Below, in pieces: positions 16,285-24,568 of a stretch of 41,346 bases of DNA. The notes below the pieces were generated by a model. That model had not been told where the DNA came from. It made no database searches and was given only the letters and a program-made list of their open reading frames with translations. This stretch comes from Marinobacter sp. (lineage in GTDB: Bacteria; Pseudomonadota; Gammaproteobacteria; Pseudomonadales; Oleiphilaceae). Location: assembly GCA_030149475.1 (NCBI GenBank), contig JASBRL010000057.1, positions 1 to 41,346 on the forward strand, written 5' to 3'. Each line of letters opens with the position of its first letter. Position 1 is the stretch's first letter. Made by a program: the position numbers and the translations under genes.

Positions 16285-17493
16285 TCAATCCTGAGCGTCG
16301 TCGCTATCCGGCTCAGGCGGCTGGAAGGCGTCCCGGTGAAACGCCGCAGCCGCCTTGACCTCCGCGACGCCACACACGCCGGGCTCGGGCGGCTCGCCGC
16401 CCGCCAGCACCTGCAGGACGGCGTGCACGCCATGGGAGAGTGAGTCCAGGTTGTAGCCGCCTTCCAGCACAAAGACCAGACGGCCGTCGCAGTGCTGTTG
16501 TGACAGGTCCCTGAGGATGCCGGCCATGGCAGCAAAGCCTTCGTAGGACACATTCAGTGCCAGGTCGTACCAGTGGGGGTCGAATCCGGCCGACACCAGA
16601 ATGAGATCGGGTTTGAACCAGGCTGCGGCCGGCGTGACGATGTCGGTGAACGCGCGGATGTACGCCGTATCACCGGCGCCGGCGGGCATCGGGATATTGA
16701 CCGTCGTACCTTCCCCCAATCCGGCACCGGTGTCTTCGAGTCGGCCCGACCCGGGGTAGAAGGGCGCTGAGCGGTGCAGGTCGATGAACAGTACATCCGG
16801 GTCTGCCCAGAAAATGTCCTGGGTACCATTGCCATGATGGGCGTCCCAGTCGACGATCATCACCCGCTCACAGCCCAGTTCCGCCTGGGCGTGGGCTGCC
16901 GCCACCGCGACGTTGTTGAACAGACAGAAGCCGCGGGCCCTGACCGGTTCGGCGTGGTGGCCCGGTGGGCGAACCAGGGCGAAGGCGCTGCCGGTCTCGC
17001 CACGGACCACGGTCGACACTGCCTCAATGGCCGAGCCCGCGGCAACCAGGGCGGCCTCAATGCTGCCGGTCGAAACGGCGGTGGTATCCACATCCAGCCA
17101 GGCGTTTTTGCCGCGCAGACTGACCATGTGCTCAAGGTAGGAGGTGGTGTGTACCCGGCCCAGTTCGTCGCGGGTGGCAGCGCGCCCGGCTTTGAAGCTC
17201 AGGCCGTCGATCGGTTCGGCATCAAGCAGCGCTTTAATGGCGATCAGCCGTCCCGGGTGTTCCGGGTATTTCCAGGGCACGCCCAGGCCCGTCAGTATCT
17301 GGCGAATACGCTTGTCCATCCGACCGGGGAGAAAGGCCGCATCGGTATCGGGTTTATGGGCCAGCATTCGCTCATCATAGAAAACCGTCACAGTATCTCG
17401 CGTGGTCACAACTGCTCCCTGCCAGTCGGTGAGAACAGGCCTGCTGGCCGGTCCCGAAATCGTGATAACTCCCATTTCACCATGATAGACCAA
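16285..17493 (-). CDS. Histone deacetylase-like amidohydrolase
   Basis: A 402-residue zinc amidohydrolase of the arginase/deacetylase fold. It should remove acetyl groups from polyamines, lysines or similar substrates. All family motifs are intact: RPPGHHAEP (H179, H180), GFCLFNNVA, DWDAHHGNGTQ with zinc ligands D217 and H219, PFYPGSG, SAGFDPHWYD with the third ligand D305, and LEGGYN with catalytic Y347. The GFDPHWYD/class-II pattern matches bacterial enzymes often called acetylpolyamine amidohydrolases. The first 30 residues look unconserved, so an internal ATG (17475) is an alternative start. It converges with wrbA. Confidence 0.9.
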   Translation of the reverse strand: MVYHGEMGVITISGPASRPVLTDWQGAVVTTRDTVTVFYDERMLAHKPDTDAAFLPGRMDKRIRQILTGLGVPWKYPEHPGRLIAIKALLDAEPIDGLSFKAGRAATRDELGRVHTTSYLEHMVSLRGKNAWLDVDTTAVSTGSIEAALVAAGSAIEAVSTVVRGETGSAFALVRPPGHHAEPVRARGFCLFNNVAVAAAHAQAELGCERVMIVDWDAHHGNGTQDIFWADPDVLFIDLHRSAPFYPGSGRLEDTGAGLGEGTTVNIPMPAGAGDTAYIRAFTDIVTPAAAWFKPDLILVSAGFDPHWYDLALNVSYEGFAAMAGILRDLSQQHCDGRLVFVLEGGYNLDSLSHGVHAVLQVLAGGEPPEPGVCGVAEVKAAAAFHRDAFQPPEPDSDDAQD

Positions 17494-17561
17494 CCCTTGG
17501 GAAATGGATCAGCGCGTCCCCGGACAACAGCGGGTCGCGAAGCCTTTTACGATGGCCTATC

Positions 17562-18041
17562 ATGGCGAGCATGACAACATTCGATCATGAACCACGCACT
17601 TGTTCAGCGGACAGTCAACGTTCTGACCCGGGCCATGACAAGCCGGTGGTGGTGTTTGATGGTGTCTGTCGCCTGTGTAATGCGTGGGTGCGTTTTCTGT
17701 TGCGATACGACCGTCAGGCACGATTCCTGTTGTGTCCGGCGCAGTCGAGGGCGGGGCAGCGGCTGCTGACGCGGTTTGACCAGCCCACGGATCACTACGA
17801 GAGCGTGTTGCTGGTCCGGGATGACCGGGTCTGGCTACGCAGCGACGCGGTGCTGGAAATTCTGCGGGGGCTACCGGCGCCCTGGCGCTGGCTGTCGGGG
17901 CTGCGGGTAATTCCCCGGGCGGTCCGGGATGCCGGCTATAACCTGATCGCCCGTCACCGTTACCGGCTGTTTGGCCGGTATCAACGGTGTATGGTGCCCG
18001 ACGCCAGTGACCGGTGGCGTTTCGTGGACGACGGTGTCTGA
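17562..18041 (+). CDS. DCC family thiol-disulfide oxidoreductase-like protein (DUF393)
   Basis: A 159-residue protein of the DCC/DUF393 family. The name motif is VVVFDGVCRLCNAWVRFLL, with the CxxC-like pair near residues 36-39. A conserved LRSDAVLEILRGL and a basic C-terminus (GYNLIARHRYRLFG) are typical. Members have a thioredoxin-like fold but no settled substrate. The first 25 residues are polar and unconserved, so the start is uncertain. It is divergent from the amidohydrolase gene. Confidence 0.8.
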   Translation: MASMTTFDHEPRTCSADSQRSDPGHDKPVVVFDGVCRLCNAWVRFLLRYDRQARFLLCPAQSRAGQRLLTRFDQPTDHYESVLLVRDDRVWLRSDAVLEILRGLPAPWRWLSGLRVIPRAVRDAGYNLIARHRYRLFGRYQRCMVPDASDRWRFVDDGV

Positions 18042-18114
18042 CCGGTCTTCCGGATGGCCGGGTCTGCCGAACCGTAACCTGCTCGCAATAAGGTCGGAAT
18101 AGATGAAATAAATT

Positions 18115-18175
18115 CATTTTTCAGTTAGTTGGAAGATTTTATCCGGGATACTACCTATCATTCATGTGAAAAATG
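18115..18175. promoter_or_regulatory. 9-bp inverted repeat in the A/T-rich aceA leader
   Basis: CATTTTTCA (18115-18123) and TGAAAAATG (18167-18175) are perfect inverted copies around a 43-base spacer. They lie in a markedly A/T-rich stretch (about 18095-18225) between two G/C-rich genes, about 140-200 bases before aceA. The TATAGATAATATAA run at 18180-18193 could hold a -10. Paired operators or a DNA-bending site upstream of the glyoxylate-shunt gene are plausible. Confidence 0.4.
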
Positions 18176-18312
18176 CCGAATATAGATAATATAAATTTCA
18201 ATTATGAAATCTCAGCCTCTACAGTGGTCGTCAATATCAGGTGTCTGCTCGTTTTTTGAGCGGTCGTGCTGATTGGCCGATGACCTTTAAATCTGAAGAG
18301 ACAGGACAGCTC

Positions 18313-19908
18313 ATGCCATACTCCAACGACGTTCTTGCCGCCAAATCCCTGATCGAGACCCAGGGTCCGTCCTGGGACAACATCAATCCGGAGCATGTAG
18401 CCCGCATGCGCGCCCAGAACCGTTTCAAGACCGGTCTGGACATTGCGAAGTACAACGCGAAAATCATGCGCGAAGACATGGCCGCCTACGACGCCGACAC
18501 CGCTCAGTACACCCAGTCGCTGGGTTGCTGGCACGGCTTCATCGGTCAGCAGAAAATGATCGCCATCAAGAAACACTTCGGCAGCACCAAGCGTCGCTAC
18601 CTGTACCTGTCCGGCTGGATGGTTGCGGCCCTGCGGTCCGAGTTCGGCCCGCTGCCGGACCAGTCCATGCACGAGAAGACCACCGTTTCCAGCCTGATCA
18701 AAGAACTGTACACCTTCCTGCGTCAGGCGGATGCCTGGGAACTGAACCACCTGTTCCGTGACCTGGAAGAAGCCAACAAGGCCGGCGACAGCGCCAGGGC
18801 CAAAGAGATCGAGAGCAAGATCGATAATCACGAAACCCACGTGGTACCGATCATCGCCGACATCGACGCAGGCTTTGGTAACCCGGAAGCGACTTACCTG
18901 CTGGCCAAGCAGATGATTGAAGCCGGTGCCTGCTGCATCCAGATCGAGAACCAGGTGTCTGACGAGAAGCAGTGTGGCCACCAGGACGGCAAGGTCACCG
19001 TGCCTCACGCCGACTTCCTGGCCAAGATCAACGCTGTACGTTACGCGTTCCTGGAACTGGGTGTGGACGATGGTGTTATCGTTGCCCGTACCGACTCCCT
19101 GGGCGCTGGCCTGACCCAGAAGATCGCCGTGACCAATGAGCCGGGCGATCTGGGGGACCAGTACAACAGCTTCCTCGACGGTGACGTGATCGACAAGGCC
19201 GAAGACATCCAGAATGGCGATGTGGTGATCAAGCAGGACGGCAAGCTGGTCAAACCCAAGCGTCTGGCCAGTGGCCTGTTCGAGTTCAAGAAAGGCTCCG
19301 GCGAAGACCGCGTGGTGCTGGACTGCATCACCAGCCTGCAGAACGGCGCCGACCTGCTGTGGATCGAAACCGAGAAGCCGCACGTCGGCCAGATCGCCAA
19401 GATGGTGAACCGCATCCGTGAAGTGGTGCCGAACGCCAAGCTGGTGTACAACAACAGCCCGTCGTTCAACTGGACCCTGAACTTCCGCCAGCAGGTGTTC
19501 GACGCCTGGAAAGAGGAAGGCAAGGATGTGTCTGCCTACGAGCGTGCGGACCTGATGAACGCCAGGTACGACGAGACCGAGCTGGGCAAACTGGCAGACG
19601 AGTGGACCCGTAACTTCCAGCGTGATGCGTCACGTGAAGCGGGTATCTTCCATCACCTGATCACTCTGCCGACCTACCACACCGCGGCCCTGTCTACCGA
19701 CAACCTGGCCAGGGGCTATTTCGGCGACGAAGGCATGCTGGCGTATGTGGCCGGTGTTCAGCGTCAGGAAATCCGTCAGGGTATTGCCACCGTCAAGCAC
19801 CAGGACATGGCCGGTTCCAACATCGGTGATGACCACAAAGAGTTCTTCGCCGGTGACGCCGCGCTGAAGGCCGGTGGTAAAGACAACACCATGAACCAGT
19901 TCGGTTAA
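18313..19908 (+). CDS. aceA: Isocitrate lyase
   Basis: A 531-residue enzyme that splits isocitrate into glyoxylate and succinate in the glyoxylate shunt, allowing growth on acetate and fatty acids. Length and the EKQCGHQDGKVTVPHADF motif mark the long pseudomonad-type enzyme. C221 in QCGH is the catalytic cysteine, and ADIDAGFGN (residues 182-190) holds metal-binding Asp residues. NNSPSFNW follows further on. I chose the ATG at 18313 because it gives the usual length and has AGGA upstream; the open frame extends 24 codons further. No malate synthase gene lies in the window. Confidence 0.96.
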   Translation: MPYSNDVLAAKSLIETQGPSWDNINPEHVARMRAQNRFKTGLDIAKYNAKIMREDMAAYDADTAQYTQSLGCWHGFIGQQKMIAIKKHFGSTKRRYLYLSGWMVAALRSEFGPLPDQSMHEKTTVSSLIKELYTFLRQADAWELNHLFRDLEEANKAGDSARAKEIESKIDNHETHVVPIIADIDAGFGNPEATYLLAKQMIEAGACCIQIENQVSDEKQCGHQDGKVTVPHADFLAKINAVRYAFLELGVDDGVIVARTDSLGAGLTQKIAVTNEPGDLGDQYNSFLDGDVIDKAEDIQNGDVVIKQDGKLVKPKRLASGLFEFKKGSGEDRVVLDCITSLQNGADLLWIETEKPHVGQIAKMVNRIREVVPNAKLVYNNSPSFNWTLNFRQQVFDAWKEEGKDVSAYERADLMNARYDETELGKLADEWTRNFQRDASREAGIFHHLITLPTYHTAALSTDNLARGYFGDEGMLAYVAGVQRQEIRQGIATVKHQDMAGSNIGDDHKEFFAGDAALKAGGKDNTMNQFG

Positions 19909-19970
19909 TCGAACGGTCTGGTGAGTTGAACCGCTCCGGCGGGTTGGCCTGATGGCGACCTCCTGGACGG

Positions 19971-20006
19971 ACAAAAAAACCGCGATCTTGCTCGCGGTTT
20001 TTTTGT
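19971..20006. terminator. Bidirectional rho-independent terminator between aceA and the ABC exporter gene
   Basis: ACAAAAAAACCGCGA (19971-19985) and TCGCGGTTTTTTTGT (19992-20006) are perfect 15-base inverted arms around a six-base loop. Seven T on each strand after the G/C stem let it stop transcription from both convergent genes. Confidence 0.93.
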
Positions 20007-20029
20007 GCCTGCCTGAAAGCCGGCCGGGT

Positions 20030-21826
20030 TCAGGCGTTTTCCTCTTCGCGCTGCTGGATCCGCCACAGGTGGGCGTAGGTGCCCCGCCGGGCCAGTAGCT
20101 GATCGTGGGTGCCCTGTTCCACAATCGCGCCCTGGCTCATCACCAGAATCACATCCGCATCGACGATGGTCGACAGCCGGTGGGCGATCACCAGGCTGGT
20201 CTGTCCCGTGGAGATTTCCCGGATGGCCTGCAGAATGCCCCGTTCCGATTCGCTGTCCAGGGAAGAGGTGGCCTCATCAAACACCAGAATCGGCGGACGT
20301 TTGAGAATGGTCCGGGCAATCGCCACCCGTTGTTTCTCGCCCCCGCTGAGCTTGAGGCCACGTTCGCCCACCAGTGTGTCTGCACCCTCCGGAAGATCGA
20401 CCATAAAGCCATCAAGGTGGGCCAGCCGTATGGCTTCCATGACCTCCGCCTCAGTCGCGTCGATCCGGCCGTAGCGTACGTTTTCATACAGCGATGAGTT
20501 AAACAGGACAGTGTCCTGGGGCACGATGCCGATGGCTCGGCGCAGGGAGTCCTGAGTCACCGAGCGGATATCCTGACCATCAATGCGGATAGTCCCGCCG
20601 GTCACGTCATAGAATCGGAACAGCAATTTGACCAGGGTTGATTTGCCCGCGCCGCTGCTGCCGACCACGGCCACTTTCTGCCTTGGATTCACCCGGAAAC
20701 TGACATCATGAAGCATCTGCCGGCGGCCGGAGTAGCCAAAACTGACCTGATCAAATTTAATCGCGCCGTCGGTGACGGTCAAGCCGCGAGCGCCACGGTC
20801 GTCGTTGATGCCCGGCGATTGTTCAAGCAGGTCGAACATCCGTTCAATGTTGGTCATGGCGCTTTTCAGTTCCCGGTAGACAAAGCCCAGGAACCCCAGG
20901 GGAATGAACAACTGCATGGTAAAGGCGTTGATCAGTACGAAGTCGCCGATGGTGATCGCACCGGCGAGCACCTGGCTGGCGGCCAGCACCATCATGGCGG
21001 TGACCGCCAGCGCAATGATCAGCGCCTGGCCGCCATTGAGCATGAACAGGGACAGGCGGTTCTTGCGCCGGGCCTGCTCCCACTGGGCCAGGTCCTCCTC
21101 GTAGCGGTTGGCCTCGAACCGCTCATTGCCGAAATACTTGACCGTTTCGTAGTTGAGCAGGCTGTCCACTGCCCGGGTGTTGCTGGTCGAATCGGCCAGG
21201 TTGGCCTCGCGAATGAACGACAGCCGCCAGTTGGTGACGATCACCGAGAAGCCGATGTAGGCGATCACCGCGACCAGGGTGATCAAAGCGAAGCCGGTGT
21301 TGTATTTGACCAGCAGAATGCCGGTCACCATGACCAGTTCGAGCAGGGTCGGTACGATGTTGAACACCATGATTCGAAGCAGGAACCCGACGCCGGTGAC
21401 GCCCCGTTCGATATCCCGGGAGAGACCACCGGTGCGGCGGTTAAGGTGAAAATCGAGCTCCAGGGCATGAAGATGCTCAAAAACCTTCAGGCCGATGCGT
21501 CGCATCGCCCGCTCGGTGACCCGGCCGAACACTGTATCCCTCAGCTCGCCGAACAGGGTGGTGGCAAACCGGGCGCTGCCGTAGGCCAGCAGCAAAGCGA
21601 GCGGCAGTGCGATGGCGGTATCCGGCATCGATTTGCTGTCGAGGCCGTCAACAATGTGTTTGAGAATAAACGGCACCCCGACCGTCGCGAGCTTGGCACC
21701 GACCAGGCACAGCAGGGCAATGACAATCCGCGTGCGGAACTCCAGCAGGTAGGGCCAGAGTTTTTTCAGGGTGGCCCAGCTGATCCGTGCCGAGTCCGCG
21801 TCCGGTGGGGTTCCCATGCTTCGCAT
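20030..21826 (-). CDS. Atm1-type ABC exporter (fused membrane and ATPase domains)
   Basis: A 598-residue half-transporter that works as a homodimer in the inner membrane. Residues about 25-320 hold six membrane helices. Residues about 350-590 are the ATPase with Walker A GSSGAGKSTL, the signature LSGGEKQR, Walker B ILVFDEATSSLD and the AHRLS switch. The segment RAVDSLLNYETVKYFGNERFE is characteristic of the Atm1/HMT1/ABCB7 branch, whose members export glutathione conjugates or persulfides and protect against heavy metals, rather than the lipid A flippase MsbA. It starts 13 bases after the thioesterase gene and may be co-transcribed. An internal ATG at 21817 is an alternative start. Confidence 0.9.
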   Translation of the reverse strand: MRSMGTPPDADSARISWATLKKLWPYLLEFRTRIVIALLCLVGAKLATVGVPFILKHIVDGLDSKSMPDTAIALPLALLLAYGSARFATTLFGELRDTVFGRVTERAMRRIGLKVFEHLHALELDFHLNRRTGGLSRDIERGVTGVGFLLRIMVFNIVPTLLELVMVTGILLVKYNTGFALITLVAVIAYIGFSVIVTNWRLSFIREANLADSTSNTRAVDSLLNYETVKYFGNERFEANRYEEDLAQWEQARRKNRLSLFMLNGGQALIIALAVTAMMVLAASQVLAGAITIGDFVLINAFTMQLFIPLGFLGFVYRELKSAMTNIERMFDLLEQSPGINDDRGARGLTVTDGAIKFDQVSFGYSGRRQMLHDVSFRVNPRQKVAVVGSSGAGKSTLVKLLFRFYDVTGGTIRIDGQDIRSVTQDSLRRAIGIVPQDTVLFNSSLYENVRYGRIDATEAEVMEAIRLAHLDGFMVDLPEGADTLVGERGLKLSGGEKQRVAIARTILKRPPILVFDEATSSLDSESERGILQAIREISTGQTSLVIAHRLSTIVDADVILVMSQGAIVEQGTHDQLLARRGTYAHLWRIQQREEENA

Positions 21827-21838
21827 AGCGTTGGCGCC

Positions 21839-22333
21839 CTAGGCTTGATCGGCGAGCTGGTCGCGGGTGTTGAGCCGGCCTTGCCGGCGAATCTGGGCAT
21901 CCCGGAAACGTCGTTCCTCGGTGTGGGTGTCTGGCTGCACCGCTGGCACCGGCACCGGTCTGCCATGGTCATCCAGTGCCACAAAGGTGTAGTAGGCGGA
22001 AAGAATGTGGCGGGTGTCGCCGTTGTAGCTGTTCTCGGCCATTACCCGGGCGCCGATCTCCATGGAGGACCCCCAGCTGCGATTCAGCGACAGGCTGAAC
22101 AGCAGCGTGTCATTGCCCTTGGCGGGCGCCCGGAAGGAGATGGAATCCACGGCGGCGGTGACGCACACGTGTCCCGAATGACGTTCTGCGACCACCAGGG
22201 CCAGGCGGTCGCATTTGGCCATGATCATACCGCCGAATACCGTATTGTGGGCATTCATGTCGTTGGGGAAGACCTTGTAGACGTGATTGTCGATCGCCGA
22301 TCTGGACACGGGTCGGGCGGGCTGTTCACTCAT
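21839..22333 (-). CDS. Acyl-CoA thioesterase, hotdog fold (YciA/BFIT type)
   Basis: A 164-residue acyl-CoA hydrolase. NDMNAHNTVFGGMIMAKCDRLA is the typical active-site region (Asn, then FGG and a helix with Asp), and AAVDSISFRAPAKGNDTL is the conserved second strand. A charged tail follows (about residues 130-164). It is probably the first gene of a two-gene leftward unit with the ABC exporter. The preferred acyl chain cannot be told. Confidence 0.87.
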   Translation of the reverse strand: MSEQPARPVSRSAIDNHVYKVFPNDMNAHNTVFGGMIMAKCDRLALVVAERHSGHVCVTAAVDSISFRAPAKGNDTLLFSLSLNRSWGSSMEIGARVMAENSYNGDTRHILSAYYTFVALDDHGRPVPVPAVQPDTHTEERRFRDAQIRRQGRLNTRDQLADQA

Positions 22334-22679
22334 GGTTATGAACTCACTGTGCTGGAAAATGAAACCCCGGTCATGGATCAGGGGAGATACGAGTCGTTGT
22401 GGGAACCGTATGACCAGAACGGCCTTGATTCCGTGTTTCAGTGAGCACCAGAATCAGGCAGACAGAATGCTCCGATGCTGGTCCGTCTGGCGGTTCAATT
22501 GAGGCATACTGTGGTTCGGTGTAACGTCACAGACAACACCTCACGGAATTGCGCCTGGCTGCCATTAGCCGGGTGCGACCGTCGCGGTGGTGCTATGAAC
22601 GTGCGTGACGATGTCTACCATACTATAACGGCGCTGGTTTGCAGACCCGCAGGAGGCCGTTAGTGATCGGGAGAACGGG
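22334..22679. other. Gene-free interval between the thioesterase and MerR genes
   Basis: 346 bases with no coding frame I trust. It must hold divergent promoters. TTGAGG followed after 17 bases by TAACGT (near 22497-22525, rightward) is a possible promoter, with a small CTGTG/CACAG inverted repeat at its spacer. I did not find the CTGTAG-type palindrome expected of a CadR/PbrR operator. Confidence 0.4.
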
Positions 22680-23141
22680 ATGCGTATTGGGGAATTGGCT
22701 CGCCGGACCGGTATCAGTCAGGAAACGATCCGTTACTATGAGCGGATCGCGTTGCTGCCGGCCCCGGAGCGTAATCCGGCAAACTACCGGGACTATGCCC
22801 CGGCTGAGGTTGAGCGGTTACGGTTTATTGGTAATTGCCGGTCGCTGGATATGACGCTCGACGAAGTGCGGCAGTTGCTGGAGTTGCGTGACAATGCCGA
22901 CGCCCGCTGCGGTGAGGCCAATGCCTTGTTGAGCGAACATCTTTTGCACGTGCAGCACCGTATTGATGAACTGACCCAGTTGGCGACGCAGCTTGAGGGC
23001 ATTCGCCAGCAATGCCAGACCGACCAGGCGACCCGTGACTGCGGTATCCTGAATGAACTCAACCGGATGGAGCCGGTTCAGGCGGACGCCGATTCTGAGG
23101 CCCGACACGTGCCGGGCAGTCACGGCCATCGTCCGGGCTGA
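22680..23141 (+). CDS. MerR-family regulator of the CadR/PbrR (Cd/Pb-sensing) branch
   Basis: A 153-residue transcription factor. Residues 1-70 are the MerR DNA-binding domain (MRIGELARRTGISQETIRYY, then NYRDYAPAEVERLRFIGNCR). A dimerising coiled coil follows (about 80-115). The three metal-binding cysteines of the Cd/Pb sensors are present at C77, C112 and C121 (the last in DCGIL), and the tail HVPGSHGHRPG is His-rich as in CadR. These proteins untwist promoters with overlong spacers when metal binds. A GGAG box lies a few bases before the ATG. No cadA/zntA-type ATPase is adjacent; the next gene, 58 bases downstream on the same strand, is the sulfoxide synthase. Confidence 0.88.
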   Translation: MRIGELARRTGISQETIRYYERIALLPAPERNPANYRDYAPAEVERLRFIGNCRSLDMTLDEVRQLLELRDNADARCGEANALLSEHLLHVQHRIDELTQLATQLEGIRQQCQTDQATRDCGILNELNRMEPVQADADSEARHVPGSHGHRPG

Positions 23142-23181
23142 TGGTGGTTGGTCGCGTTGGAGAGATACAAGAGGTTCCCTG

Positions 23182-23235
23182 ATCGCAAGGCGAGGTACTA
23201 TGGTTAACATCGCAAGGCGAGGTACTATGGTTAAC
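23182..23235 (+). repeat. Perfect 27-bp tandem duplication carrying ribosome-binding site and start codon
   Basis: The 27-base unit beginning ATCGCAAGGCGAGGTACTAT occurs at 23182-23208 and again at 23209-23235 without a mismatch. Each copy holds a GGCGAGG box and an ATG (23200 and 23227). Because 27 is a multiple of three, both starts are in the same frame; use of the first adds nine residues (MVNIARRGT). Confidence 0.97.
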
Positions 23236-24558
23236 AGAGAAAGCCTGCTTGAGACGCTGGCGGCAACCCGGTCGAGAACGCTGGCGCTGATCGACGATCT
23301 GAGCGAGGCGGAACTGATCGTACCTTATCACCCGGGCGTGAATCCGCCGCTGTGGGAGCTTGGCCACGCCGCCTTTTTCTATGAGGTGTTTGTGCTGGCC
23401 GAGCTCGCCGGACAGCCCAGTTTTGACCCGGCCATGGATGATCTCTGGGACTCCTTTCATATCGATCACCGCGATCGCTGGCAGCCCGGGCTGTTTCCCG
23501 GTCGCCAACACACACGGGACTATGCCCTGCAGGTCTACGACCGGGTTGAAACCTTGATCCGCACGGCCGGACTGACCGAGCAGGCGGCCTACCTGTTGCG
23601 CTATGCCATCTGTCATCAGCATATGCACATTGAGTCGATGATCTGGTGCCGCCAGACCGTCGGGTATCCAACGCCGGCAGACGTCCGTGCCATGCCGGCC
23701 GCCGCACCGATCGAGGAAGGGGATGCGGCGATTCCTGCAGGCATCTACCAGTTGGGGATGCCGGCGGACAGCCCGCGCTTTGGTGGCCGTGATTTTTCCT
23801 TTGATAATGAAAAACCCGGATTCGCCCGGACGGTGCCTGCTTTTCGTATCGCCAGAACCCTGGTCACCAATGCCGAGTTTCAGGCCTTTGTGGACGCAGG
23901 TGGCTATGACCGGCCTGAGCTGTGGTCGTTCGGTGGTCGCAAATGGCTCGCCACGGAAGTGGATGTCGCGCTGGTGCACGGCGCCCCCGAGCCGATCATG
24001 CGTCGTCCCCGGCACCCGCTGTACTGGCGTTTTCACAAAGGCGAGTGGAAGGAGCGGCTGTTCGACCGCTGGCAGCCCCTGCAGCCGGACTTTCCGGTCA
24101 CCCACGTCAGCTATTGGGAGGCCGAGGCCTGGTGTCACTGGGCAGGTCGACGCCTGCCCACGGAAACCGAGTGGGAAGTTGCGGCTCTGGGCAATCGGCC
24201 GCAGCAGCCTCACCGGCGGTTTCCCTGGGGCGACGAGCCCGATCCGGAACGGGTCGATATGGACGCCCGGCTGATGGCGCAGTTACCGGTGACCGCCTTG
24301 CCGGAGGGCGACAGCCCGTTCGGTTGCCGCCAGATGCTGGGTACGGTCTGGGAGTGGACCAGTAACCAGTTCCTGCCCTACGACGGCTTCCGGGTGGATA
24401 TCTACCCCTACATGTCCACGCTGCAGTTTGGCGATCATAAAGTCAGTCGGGGAGGCAGTTGCGCAACCTCGTCGTACCTGATCCGGGGCACTTACCGCCA
24501 GGCCTATCTGCCCCAGCGCAATGATGTCTATACCGGCTTCCGCAGTTGCGCCCTTTGA
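23200..24558 (+). CDS. EgtB/SenA-like non-haem iron sulfoxide synthase (DinB plus FGE-sulfatase domains)
   Basis: A two-domain oxidase of the EgtB/OvoA/SenA group, which joins a thiol (or selenosugar) to the imidazole ring of histidine derivatives using iron and oxygen. Counting from the second ATG (23227, 443 aa): a DinB-like bundle (1-150) carries the iron ligands H47 (PPLWELGHAAFF) and H130/H134 of the HX3HXE motif HQHMHIE. The FGE-sulfatase domain (170-443) has RRLPTETEWEVAALG, GTVWEWTSN and RGGSCATSSYLIRGTYRQ. The ending PQRNDVYTGFRSCAL and the start NPPLWELGH look closer, from memory, to EgtB/SenA than to OvoA. The substrate is not settled: the next gene is of ovothiol type, while no egtD, senB or senC lies here. 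Two in-frame starts exist (see the 27-bp duplication). Confidence 0.85.
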   Translation: MVNIARRGTMVNRESLLETLAATRSRTLALIDDLSEAELIVPYHPGVNPPLWELGHAAFFYEVFVLAELAGQPSFDPAMDDLWDSFHIDHRDRWQPGLFPGRQHTRDYALQVYDRVETLIRTAGLTEQAAYLLRYAICHQHMHIESMIWCRQTVGYPTPADVRAMPAAAPIEEGDAAIPAGIYQLGMPADSPRFGGRDFSFDNEKPGFARTVPAFRIARTLVTNAEFQAFVDAGGYDRPELWSFGGRKWLATEVDVALVHGAPEPIMRRPRHPLYWRFHKGEWKERLFDRWQPLQPDFPVTHVSYWEAEAWCHWAGRRLPTETEWEVAALGNRPQQPHRRFPWGDEPDPERVDMDARLMAQLPVTALPEGDSPFGCRQMLGTVWEWTSNQFLPYDGFRVDIYPYMSTLQFGDHKVSRGGSCATSSYLIRGTYRQAYLPQRNDVYTGFRSCAL

Positions 24559-24568
24559 GGACTATGCC

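Noticed and set aside
18202..19383. A 393-codon leftward open frame opposite aceA
   Set aside because: It lies wholly within the coding and control region of isocitrate lyase on the other strand, which is recognised along its full length. G/C-rich codon use often leaves such antisense frames open.
20708..22444. A 578-codon rightward open frame opposite the ABC exporter and thioesterase
   Set aside because: It spans two well-recognised genes on the other strand and their junction, and its own peptide resembles nothing. It is a shadow frame.
22475..22663. A 62-codon frame upstream of the MerR gene
   Set aside because: No ribosome-binding site and no recognisable sequence; it lies where the divergent promoters should be.
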